Positions 55,601 to 64,000 of a DNA stretch of 64,000 nucleotides are shown one piece after another. The notes under the pieces are model-generated. The model saw nothing but the letters and a program-made list of their open reading frames with translations, was not told where the DNA came from and did not search any database. Numbering within the stretch: position 1 is the stretch's first letter; the number at the start of each line of letters is the position of its first letter. Made by a program: the position numbers and the translations under genes. Origin of the DNA: Bedellia somnulentella (Eukaryota; Arthropoda; Insecta; Lepidoptera; Bedelliidae); contig OY755177.1 of NCBI GenBank assembly GCA_963576735.1, positions 9,362,001 through 9,426,000 of the forward strand. The letters are read 5' to 3'.

Positions 55601-58092
55601 CTTCAGTCTTTTAAGTACGATCCCAAAACACCATTTTCATTAAAAGCCAAAATGACTCAAATAGACAAGCTAGATGTTTTATGTAAAGGCAAACGAAAAC
55701 TGTCGTTTGAAAATAGCGACGATGATTTTGAAATGGACGATTTTAGACCATGCAAAAAGAAAACAATTGATGTGCAGCCACCGGCTATTGTTAACCATAA
55801 AATAAGAAAGGTGAGTGAAAGCTGCTTTTGTTATTTAATTCATCTTCATCTGTTCATCCCTCGTCATTATGATTATCTAAATTATTCAACGCCGAGGCAC
55901 TATTGTAAAACTAATCATAGGAACACGGAGATATGAAAACAATACATAAAATGGAATCTATAACAGCATAATTGGTATTTTAATTCATTGGCGCCAACTT
56001 TTTATCATCGTATCTTATCTTACATACAAAGTTTTATTTGAGATGAAATCTATCTAATTCATACTCATTGACACTTAATCTTATTTATATATTTTATCTG
56101 CCGTCCATCCTCTTAATATCCTCAAACGCTCTTAACATTCCGTTTCTATTTTCATGAAATCATGAAAATTATCGTGAAACAGCGGCAAATATCCCATTTC
56201 AGAAAAAGAAGAAACCCAACGAATTCCTGGACCTAGAAGCGGAGCTATCGGACTCGTCACGTGACAGCGGCGACGAGTTGTCGGACGACAGCGAGGGCAG
56301 CATCGCCGATTTCATTTGCGACGAGAACGTGACGGCGAATGAAGATATGCAAGCCGTTTATTTGAACTCGGTCAAGTGAGATTTGCACTTATTTGTACTT
56401 TGCGTTCGATTATTGGAAACATCGGCTTAGATTAGCACTACCCCATTTCTTCCGGTGGGTATACGTAAGAGGCGACTAACGGTATTGGGGCTTTTAAGGG
56501 ATTTTTGGGCGATGCTGTTGGAGACCCACCACCAGCAACCTTTATTTTACCAACTTTTCCCCACTCACATTTCCAAAAGTGGCTGAGGAATTTCTTATTC
56601 CTTTGCTCTGGCTACCCCTTCTAGGGATTTACAGCCGTGAGTATATGAATGTATGTATGTATTGGAAACATATAAATTAATATCTATGAATTGTTTGAAT
56701 ACTTGCTATTAAGTAGAACGTACTAAGGGCTAAGAAATGTGGATATGGTCTCCATATTTATGTCCTTGTCATATATTTTTTTCTAAAACAAATAAAGGCA
56801 CTCAACGTTTACATCGTAAATCCCCAAAGGTGTGCAGACAAACTAATGCTTTTCAATATCACAAGACATATTTGTCTCCTGGTATTCTAAGTACTCACCC
56901 TTTGCTTGGATGTATCTCCACGCTATAGGAGGCACGCCTATCACAGTTTTGTTGGAATAAACTGTTTTATGCCTATTTACGAAGCCATGGGTTTCCTCAC
57001 AACTATTTTCACCGCTTGATAAATTAATTACACAAATGTTTAAAGAAGACACATAGATATAGGCCCGAATCAGGAGTTGAAATCACTTCTCCTCGATTTA
57101 CAAATTACATATCTTTCTAGGAACCCGGTCAACGGCGGCGTTTTTAAAATACCAGTACTTCCGAAAAAGTACAATGATGCTGAAATATTTTCTCAAGTGG
57201 TGGAGGAAGATTCTTATGAAATGGTAAATACTTTAATATTTTAGATAAAACTTAATCTTGATAAAATATTTACTTGTTATAAAATTTTGCCGATAAACGA
57301 AATATTTCCTTACTGGTATTTTATTACGAATCTGATTCAATATAAAATTGGCCTAGACCTCGTTTTTAAAACATATCCTTTTATATTTTAAATCGACTAA
57401 AGACATCAAACTAAACAACTTTGCCTATGGAATGCTTAACTAAAATATTGTAGTTTTAAAAAAAAGTGTCACTGCTTAAATCAAACTGGGAAAGTATGGT
57501 GAGTTTCTCAGCCTACGCTTAAATAAAAACAAAGACAAACAACGCTTTTCGATACGTTTTCATTTTTACTGGCACCTATAATAAGTTACGATTACTGTGT
57601 GATATGTTCTTGCAACTTGGGACAAAACAATATCGTAAAGGCGGATAATAATATTCATTTGAAGTATGTTTTCTTCCATTGTCAAATCAAGAGGTTTTTT
57701 TTTATTTCAGCGTAAGCTAGAAACTCACCATACTTTCCCAGTCAATCAATAGAGTGCATATTTAATTATTATAATCGCACTATACGTAGTTTGGAACGAT
57801 ATAAACAAGAAGTACTTACAATTTACTTTTGTATTTTTAACTTAAATATTCTCTGAGATTACCATTAATATATTTTTTATTACAGGATAGTTTCTGCGTA
57901 GACTCCCATATTGGACTTACCCAAATTCAAGATGTTTCGGAATTGGATCTCGCTGAACAAAAACTTGAGAAAAGACGAAGAAAAAATAAAGCGCCTATAC
58001 CCAGACACGACATCAACAATGATGAGAGTCCCATTATTAAACGCAAGAATAAGGCAAAACGATGTATAGATAGTGACTCTGATAGTAACTAA
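40536..58092 (+). CDS. FANCM: FANCM DNA translocase, complete gene (18 coding exons)
   Basis: FANCM is the SF2 DEAH-box translocase of the Fanconi anaemia pathway; it binds MHF and remodels stalled forks and crosslinked DNA. Eighteen exons join with consistent phase to 4701 nt, predicting 1566 aa. Visible motifs: [13 protein letters not shown] before the helicase core; motif I PTGLGKT (about residues 102-108); APTRPLV; DEAH (204-207); LSATPG (235-240); motif V ([13 protein letters not shown]); and motif [15 protein letters not shown]. Residues about 762-1406 (one large exon) are Ser/Asp/Lys-rich and probably disordered. The conserved segment [12 protein letters not shown] to [13 protein letters not shown] resembles the late human FANCM block LDDEAELS to MRAIYMKS. 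The protein ends soon after, without the ERCC4-like nuclease and HhH domains of vertebrate FANCM. The start is fixed by an in-frame TAA at 40524. AATAAA lies at 58122. Confidence 0.95.
40775..40907 (+). CDS. FANCM: FANCM exon 2
   Basis: Follows CAACAG. It encodes [18 protein letters not shown] then [10 protein letters not shown], nearly identical to the human FANCM entry to the helicase core (ALWIYPTNCPVRDYQ). Donor CTT|GTAAGT, phase 0. Confidence 0.96.
41043..41226 (+). CDS. FANCM: FANCM exon 3 (helicase motif I)
   Basis: Acceptor TATTTTAG. Encodes [15 protein letters not shown] (Walker A), [24 protein letters not shown] (motif Ia) and IEMTG. Donor ACAG|GTACTT, phase 1. Confidence 0.97.
41412..41874 (-). 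mobile_element. F1 repeat with TSD, interrupted by a nested element
   Basis: Minus F1 copy in FANCM intron 3, flanked by TTTTTATTCA at 41402-41411 and 41875-41884. It is split by a 198-bp insertion at 41585-41782. Confidence 0.9.
41585..41782. mobile_element. Nested tRNA-like inverted-repeat element with 14-bp TSD
   Basis: Flanked by ATCCAATAAAAATC at 41571-41584 and 41783-41796. Contains GGCGGGATTCGAAGCCGCGA (B-box-like in reverse) and an inverted partner TTGAATCCCGCCTGTGTGT. It is related to 52790-53100 (both with GGAAAGAAAA.TTTCGACAC and CTTTCCTTTATTTAT). Confidence 0.8.
42082..42347 (+). CDS. FANCM: FANCM exon 4 (motifs II and III)
   Basis: Completes the Gly codon and reads [46 protein letters not shown] (DEAH box) and [17 protein letters not shown] (motif III). 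Donor AAT|GTAAGT. Confidence 0.97.
42797..43049 (-). mobile_element. F1 repeat copy in FANCM intron 4
   Basis: Full-length minus copy; plus-strand left end CATACATACATACATATACT, right end CCGACACTACACGGCA. No perfect TSD was seen. Confidence 0.9.
43354..43500 (+). CDS. FANCM: FANCM exon 5
   Basis: 49 codons in phase 0 (acceptor TTTACAG, donor GAT|GTATGT): [35 protein letters not shown]. It matches the post-motif-III stretch of FANCM (LLIGQIELRSED, SHERKVEKLIVPLG). Confidence 0.93.
43658..43860 (-). mobile_element. F2 SINE, degenerate, FANCM intron 5
   Basis: CATTCACGCCGTAAAACTC, ACTAACACTTCTGAACATAA and GAGTACCCACATTTTGCTT match the F2 body in minus orientation. The left end is locally duplicated (ACTCAGCATTCA twice). 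Confidence 0.65.
43961..44085 (+). CDS. FANCM: FANCM exon 6
   Basis: Acceptor TTTCCAG. Encodes [20 protein letters not shown] then [16 protein letters not shown]. This is part of the insert domain between the two RecA lobes that is typical of the FANCM/Hef branch. Ends in phase 2 at CACG|GTAAGA. Confidence 0.92.
44155..44398 (+). CDS. FANCM: FANCM exon 7
   Basis: Acceptor TTTTATAG. Encodes [36 protein letters not shown] and [15 protein letters not shown]. It is the second half of the helical insert between RecA lobes. Donor GAA|GTAAGT, phase 0. Confidence 0.92.
44621..44729 (+). CDS. FANCM: FANCM exon 8
   Basis: Acceptor CTTTACAG. Encodes [19 protein letters not shown], the start of the second RecA lobe (motif IV region; HPK.DKL is typical of the family). 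Ends in phase 1 at ATTG|GTAAGT. Confidence 0.93.
44936..45037 (+). CDS. FANCM: FANCM exon 9
   Basis: Acceptor CTTTTCAG. Encodes [16 protein letters not shown] and [11 protein letters not shown], the motif IV/FVGQ stretch of FANCM. Ends in phase 1 at TCAG|GTATAC. It is followed by a 3.5-kb repeat-filled intron. Confidence 0.94.
45070..45860 (-). mobile_element. Penelope-like element fragment with GIY-YIG domain and inverted ends
   Basis: Minus frame: [71 protein letters not shown]...R..EH is the GIY-YIG endonuclease domain that ends Penelope-like element ORFs. Further frame-broken coding follows. Both ends carry an inverted copy of AACAACTTTTTGATTTTCGG (about 45112 and its complement near 45845). 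No reverse transcriptase domain is present. It lies in FANCM intron 9. Confidence 0.8.
46291..46595 (-). mobile_element. LINE family-L 3' end, left part
   Basis: The minus strand encodes [20 protein letters not shown] and decayed downstream codons, with the CATTAGTTCCGATTGGGGTA 3' block. It is interrupted at 46596 by an inverted-repeat element; the LINE appears to resume near 47280. Confidence 0.7.
46596..47241. mobile_element. 646-bp element with 14-bp terminal inverted repeats
   Basis: Ends GGAGCGAAGCGAGC (46596-46609) and GCTCGCTTCGCTCC (47228-47241) are perfect inverted repeats. The interior has no clear ORF. It sits inside a LINE remnant. No target duplication could be fixed with certainty. 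Confidence 0.7.
47280..47600 (-). mobile_element. Probable LINE family-L continuation, decayed
   Basis: TATCTTACCATATCATCTTT corresponds to the equivalent part of the 24.8-kb copy (ACAATATCATCTTTC). The remainder cannot be read as protein and is included on context. Confidence 0.4.
47622..47790 (+). mobile_element. LINE family-L 3' end with tail
   Basis: Reads [20 protein letters not shown] and [20 protein letters not shown], followed by GGCGTGAGTATATGTATG and a TATG run. Opposite in orientation to the 46.3-kb copy. Confidence 0.85.
48264..48545 (-). other. Unassigned 93-codon open frame with two PGAS repeats
   Basis: The frame reads ERRPGAS twice (from the GCGCCCGGGCGCCTCTCAAC direct repeat at 48301 and 48352). 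I do not recognise a family. It lies just upstream of FANCM exon 10 in intron 9 and is probably repeat-derived. Confidence 0.25.
48582..48762 (+). CDS. FANCM: FANCM exon 10 (helicase motif V, intact copy)
   Basis: Acceptor TATCCCAG; completes Gly, then [40 protein letters not shown] and [13 protein letters not shown]. It matches human FANCM SFRDGGYNTLVSTCVGEEGLDIG and SPIRLVQR. Ends in phase 2 at CAGAG|GTAGGG, joining exon 11. It is more GC-rich than flanking DNA and is the parent of the tandem copies in the next intron. Confidence 0.95.
49040..49765. mobile_element. AT-rich ATCGATTA foldback element inserted in exon copy B, with a nested repeat
   Basis: Dense ATCGATTA/TAATCGAT runs form a long inverted repeat: about 49205-49390 is nearly the reverse complement of about 49570-49762, including a CACAGTGATAAAAATA segment near the centre. 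A 5'-truncated 240-bp repeat (49450-49560) sits between the arms. The eight bases CAATTAGT occur at both outer edges (near 49035 and 49755), a possible target duplication. Confidence 0.65.
49766..49893 (+). pseudogene. FANCM exon 10 duplicate, copy B (3' 128 nt)
   Basis: These 128 nt match exon 10 (48635-48762) with four differences, all at third codon positions: GGA/GGG, GTT/GTC and CCA/CCG are silent, and GAC/GAA is Asp to Glu. The donor CAGAG|GTAGGG is preserved. The 5' part of the exon is separated from it by an inserted AT-rich foldback (49040-49765), so it has no proper acceptor; the nearest AG would break the frame if it were added after exon 10. It is probably a non-functional duplicate. 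Confidence 0.85.
50279..50389 (+). pseudogene. FANCM exon 10 duplicate, copy C (111 nt, in-frame cassette)
   Basis: This copy covers the motif V region ([33 protein letters not shown]). Relative to exon 10 it changes Ala to Val, two motif-V Gly residues to Arg and Cys, and Val to Leu. It keeps a donor (CAGAG|GTATTC), and an AG lies directly before it (GCAGTAG|C). Splicing after exon 10 would add exactly 37 codons in frame. The Gly losses argue that it is not a working replacement. Confidence 0.8.
50845..50914 (+). CDS. FANCM: FANCM exon 11 (helicase motif VI)
   Basis: Acceptor TCTTTTAG. Completes Arg, then [20 protein letters not shown] and EHQ, the arginine-finger motif VI (human QRMGRTGRKRQGR, SEGREE). 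Donor CAG|GTAAGC, phase 0. Confidence 0.96.
51019..51210 (+). CDS. FANCM: FANCM exon 12
   Basis: 64 codons in phase 0: [40 protein letters not shown]. It matches the human block just after the helicase core (QRSPRMVPDGINPKLHKMF), next to the MHF-binding region. Donor AAG|GTACGA. Confidence 0.93.
51543..51790 (+). mobile_element. F1 repeat with perfect 15-bp TSD
   Basis: Full-length plus copy, flanked by TATGTTATATTTTTT at 51528-51542 and 51791-51805. This is the cleanest evidence of retroposition for the family. Confidence 0.93.
51885..52190 (-). pseudogene. Helitron (Pif1-like helicase) fragment
   Basis: The minus frame reads [40 protein letters not shown] and [26 protein letters not shown]...FA.TINK.QGQ is the penultimate motif block of Helitron Pif1-type helicases. 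It is a fragment without Rep or the full helicase. Confidence 0.8.
52789..53100. mobile_element. tRNA-like inverted-repeat element (relative of 41585-41782)
   Basis: Left end AAAGGAAAGAAAAATTTCGA and right end TTTTTTTCTTTCCTTTATTT are inverted. CAACGGGGATCCAACCCGCG and GCGGGTTCTATCCCCGACGG are an inverted inner pair that look like tRNA T-arm/B-box sequence in opposite orientations. GCCATTTGAGCTACAGTGTC resembles a tRNA anticodon-side block. Confidence 0.65.
53302..53485 (+). CDS. FANCM: FANCM exon 13
   Basis: Acceptor TTTCTTAG. Encodes [20 protein letters not shown], a Ser-rich spacer, then [17 protein letters not shown]. Phase 0 in, phase 1 out (AGAG|GTAAAT). It lies in the MHF-interaction half of FANCM; little family identity is visible by eye. 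Confidence 0.85.
53620..53805 (+). CDS. FANCM: FANCM exon 14
   Basis: Acceptor TGTTTCAG. Encodes [40 protein letters not shown] and [19 protein letters not shown]. The W..WQ and GHS.RT-like positions resemble the conserved post-helicase block of FANCM. Ends in phase 1 at CCAG|GTAATA. Confidence 0.88.
53877..55810 (+). CDS. FANCM: FANCM exon 15 (large disordered region)
   Basis: A 1934-nt exon open throughout. Of two nearby acceptors only ATTTAG|TTTTCAG keeps the frame. It encodes residues about 762-1406: a Pro/Lys start ([18 protein letters not shown]), then Asp/Glu/Ser-rich sequence. Two copies of an IEDIFA(E/D)S motif lie at 54488-54511 and 54608-54631. Hydrophobic-acidic segments IDIVELDS (55061) and [11 protein letters not shown] (55178) resemble SUMO-interaction motifs. 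Many TP/SP sites are present. Donor AAG|GTGAGT. Confidence 0.93.
56203..56375 (+). CDS. FANCM: FANCM exon 16
   Basis: Acceptor CCATTTCAG. Encodes [40 protein letters not shown] and [10 protein letters not shown], corresponding to a conserved block near the end of the human middle region (EAELSEED, MRAIYMKS). The exon is GC-richer than its introns. Ends in phase 2 at GTCAA|GTGAGA. Confidence 0.93.
56423..56659 (+). mobile_element. F1 repeat with 12-bp TSD, FANCM intron 16
   Basis: Starts at CGGCTTAGATTAGCAC (slightly 5'-truncated) and ends in a TATG tail. TATTGGAAACAT flanks it at 56411-56422 and 56660-56671. Confidence 0.9.
56800..57100 (-). mobile_element. F2 SINE, old degenerate copy, FANCM intron 16
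   Basis: CAACGTTTACATCGTAAATC, GTATTCTAAGTACTCACCCT and CATGGGTTTCCTCACAAC follow the F2 order in minus orientation with heavy divergence. Confidence 0.65.
57121..57223 (+). CDS. FANCM: FANCM exon 17
   Basis: Acceptor CTTTCTAG. Encodes [20 protein letters not shown] then [14 protein letters not shown]. Donor ATG|GTAAAT, phase 0. Confidence 0.9.
57486..57741. mobile_element. 256-bp MITE in FANCM intron 17
   Basis: Ends CTGGGAAAGTATGGTGAGTT and its complement (57722-57741) are perfect; the repeat extends imperfectly to about 35 bp (TCTCAGCCTACGCT against AGCGTAAGCTAGA). TCAA occurs at both flanks, a possible 4-bp duplication. Confidence 0.85.
57886..58092 (+). CDS. FANCM: FANCM exon 18 (stop)
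   Basis: Acceptor TTATTACAG. Encodes [20 protein letters not shown], a basic stretch ([10 protein letters not shown]), then [17 protein letters not shown] and TAA. There is no ERCC4 nuclease or HhH domain after it. Confidence 0.92.
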   Translation, partial: DSFCVDSHIGLTQIQDVSELDLAEQKLEKRRRKNKAPIPRHDINNDESPIIKRKNKAKRCIDSDSDSN

Positions 58093-58121
58093 CCATTTAA
58101 TTTATAAGCATCAAGTGCCTA

Positions 58122-58127
58122 AATAAA
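58122..58127 (+). terminator. FANCM: FANCM polyadenylation signal
   Basis: Canonical AATAAA 30 nt after the stop codon, in the expected place for the mRNA 3' end. Cleavage site not determined. Confidence 0.6.
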
Positions 58128-59411
58128 GAAGAGAATGTCTGTGTAAAGTTTAACATCATTATACTTTCGATTGTGGTTTACAGAAATATTATAAATTTAG
58201 TATAATTAAAGTAATTTCGAGCTGTTTTATAAACTTCAAAAACCACTTTCAAATGCTCCCATGCCAATAAAACACATATAAGCTGGGGCGTTTTTTCGAC
58301 TATCTGCTTCTCATAGCCTATTTTTTATGAATTTTTATTAGTTAAATTAAGATTTTGAGTTTCTTTTACAATGTGTAATCTCTTCAAAACTGTGTGATAA
58401 AGCTACAATAAAATTTCACTGTTATCAGCTAAGTTCAGGAACTGCCCAAACAATATTGTTACTCATACAGTGTTGCAATGCAACAACTATTATCTGTGAT
58501 ATAATGTATAATTAATTTAAGATGTTCAAATTAAGTTATGTTATTACCTATGAATGAATAATGTTAAATGTAAATTAAACAACTTTTGTACTTATAAACG
58601 AGTTTTATTCACGAAATATACAAGCTGGAAATAATGACTTCCTACTTATATGCACAACACACTTTCTCTTACTCCATATCATCCCATTAGTTTCCTTGAC
58701 GTTACTAGTAAGAAACATTGGTTCCATTAAATTATAATAGAATAGAAGACTTTCTTAAACAATTTCATTTATGAATTAGGATAACTCGCCTTGAGCATCA
58801 ACCAAAACCAGACGATAAATAACTTGGATATAAATGAAAGGCGGCTAGCTATTGGTGGACTAGATATGGTATCGGGGGAGGATGGATACCTTTATTATCA
58901 TAGCTTTTCTTTCTATCAATTTGATACGAAATATGATGAGTCAAGTTTATGATTTTGAAATGGTTAAATTTAATGAAAAATATTTTTACAATAAACAACA
59001 CCAATTTTTGTAGATTATTCGAATCAGCACACTTAAATAAAGTGAGTGTTTGCCACTAATGGAACAATAGTAAACTAAACATGACGATAGAACAAAAGAG
59101 CTTAAATTTAAAAAGAATTTGCGATAATATGTTCATTTGTAGTCACTGCGATAAAAGGCCTTCGCCTTGGCCATGTTCTAATGATAAATTTCAGCAATTA
59201 AAAGTGCGTTGGCCCAAAGATACAGTATTAGCTTTGATGAAACCAACCTACCGGTAAGAGGTTGATGTCTGTGTGCATAAATTAAGTCGAATGGGAAATA
59301 CCGAATGATGGTGGATTGGAATATATAGAGTCAACTAATAGAATCTTCTATGACTGCCCTTTCAATATTATTACATAAATGAAAGCCATCAAGCCTTTAT
59401 ACAATATTTAA
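58128..59411. other. FANCM-CDC5L convergent intergenic region
   Basis: Between two stop codons; should contain both 3' UTRs. No repeat copy or ORF of note. Confidence 0.6.
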
Positions 59412-63168
<3,757 letters not shown>

Positions 63169-63263
63169 CTGTGGGGGGGGGGGGGGATTTATTTATTTAT
63201 TCAAGGCACACCAACAGCATTATAACATAAATTGCATTAACATTCATTTTGCTGCATTAGCTG

Positions 63264-63503
63264 TTGTCGGCTTAGAATAGCACTACCCCATTTCTTCCGG
63301 TGGGTGTTCGTAAAAGGCGACTAACGGTATTGGGGCTTTTAAGGGATTTTTGGGCGATGCGGTTGGAAACCCATCACCAACAACCTTTATTTCACCATCT
63401 CTTCCCCACGCAACTTCCAAAAGTGGCTAAGGATTTTTTTTGTTCCCTAGCTCTGGCTACCCCTTCAAGGGAATTATAGCCGTGAGTATATGTATGTTTG
63501 TGT
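63264..63503 (+). mobile_element. F1 repeat copy in a CDC5L intron
   Basis: Plus copy from GTTGTCGGCTTAGAATAGCA to GCCGTGAGTATATGTATG. It lies in antisense to CDC5L, about 95 bp upstream of the GC-rich exon. Confidence 0.9.
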
Positions 63504-63764
63504 CATTTTAAAGTCTTGGTCAGTTATAATGCCAACAACAGTGCACACAGCATTGACAATATTATAACTTAAAGATACAACTAAAAATTTAATTAAAAAT
63601 TTGATTAAAATCTATAATAAAATAAAATTAGAATAGATAATTAAAATTCCCAATATTAATAGTAAATTACAAACAAAAAAATATTAAAATAATAAAAAAT
63701 AAAGTAATAATACCAAAACATTTGAAAATTTTGTATTTAATAAGAAGTTAAAAAAAAAGATTAA

Positions 63765-64000
63765 TTAATTTCAGGCACCATCTGCCTACATTTTTCTTAA
63801 AACTAAACAGTGTGTTATTATCGACGTCAGGCGCGCATTCATGACCTATTGCACACAATGAATTTTATAGTTGGCAGACTCTGTGGATAGGGTTGTTTGC
63901 AGCCATGTTTGTTCTCACAGTCGGGACGGCCAGAGGGCGAGCACTTCGCAGTGCTCTTTGGGGAACGTTCAGCTGAATTAAGGGCAATAATGAGGATGAT
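63765..64000 (-). pseudogene. Possible non-LTR retrotransposon ORF C-terminal remnant
   Basis: The minus frame reads ALRSARPLAVPTVRTNMAAN then NPIHRVCQL, a stop, and GHECAPDVDNNTLFSFKKNV. The RS.RPLA.P..RTN...NPI.R pattern resembles the end of some insect non-LTR retrotransposon ORF2 proteins. The in-frame stop marks it as broken. It could also be something else. Confidence 0.35.

Overview
This is a eukaryotic, AT-rich, repeat-dense window with short coding exons, GT-AG introns and many transposable-element remnants. The best reading is an insect nuclear genome, probably a moth or butterfly. The order is inferred from the mix of a tRNA-derived SINE, a LINE with a CR..VCQDRT.W-type C-terminus, Helitron and Penelope fragments and MITEs; it is not proven. 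There are no bacterial-style operons, rRNA genes or CRISPR arrays.

Layout. Positions 1-27 kb are mostly intergenic or intronic. The only recognised gene piece there is a minus-strand exon (7273-7440) that looks like the first coding exon of a USP53/USP54-type deubiquitinase-like gene (Drosophila echinus type). Its later exons would lie to the left, outside the window or hidden in 1-7.2 kb. From 27.5 to 38.7 kb a complete five-exon ERCC1 gene lies on the minus strand (279 aa predicted), with a 7.4-kb last intron full of repeats. At 40.5-58.1 kb a complete 18-exon FANCM gene lies on the plus strand (1566 aa predicted). It is head-to-head with ERCC1, the two start codons being 1.9 kb apart. At 59.4-63.2 kb are the last five coding exons of CDC5L (Cdc5) on the minus strand, convergent with FANCM; the 5' part of that gene lies beyond the right edge.

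How the genes relate. ERCC1 (with XPF) is the incision nuclease partner of nucleotide excision and interstrand-crosslink repair. FANCM is the DNA translocase that recognises stalled forks and crosslinks. Two crosslink-repair genes are therefore divergently paired around one short intergenic region. CDC5L is a Prp19-complex splicing factor with its own DNA-damage links, but its adjacency may be chance.

The most unusual locus is FANCM intron 10. The exon encoding helicase motif V has been duplicated in tandem together with a degenerate CAGGTAA-bearing minisatellite, giving one intact exon, two further copies with preserved splice donors and a truncated trace. One copy is split by a foldback element rich in ATCGATTA.

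The second notable observation is that three separate retroelement families share a related 3' tail and several copies have perfect target-site duplications. The families are a tRNA-headed SINE, a 240-bp repeat without a clear tRNA head, and a LINE 3' end. This suggests that the two short families use the LINE machinery.

All gene calls rest on reading translated exons against remembered family motifs and on splice-phase consistency. No database search was run.
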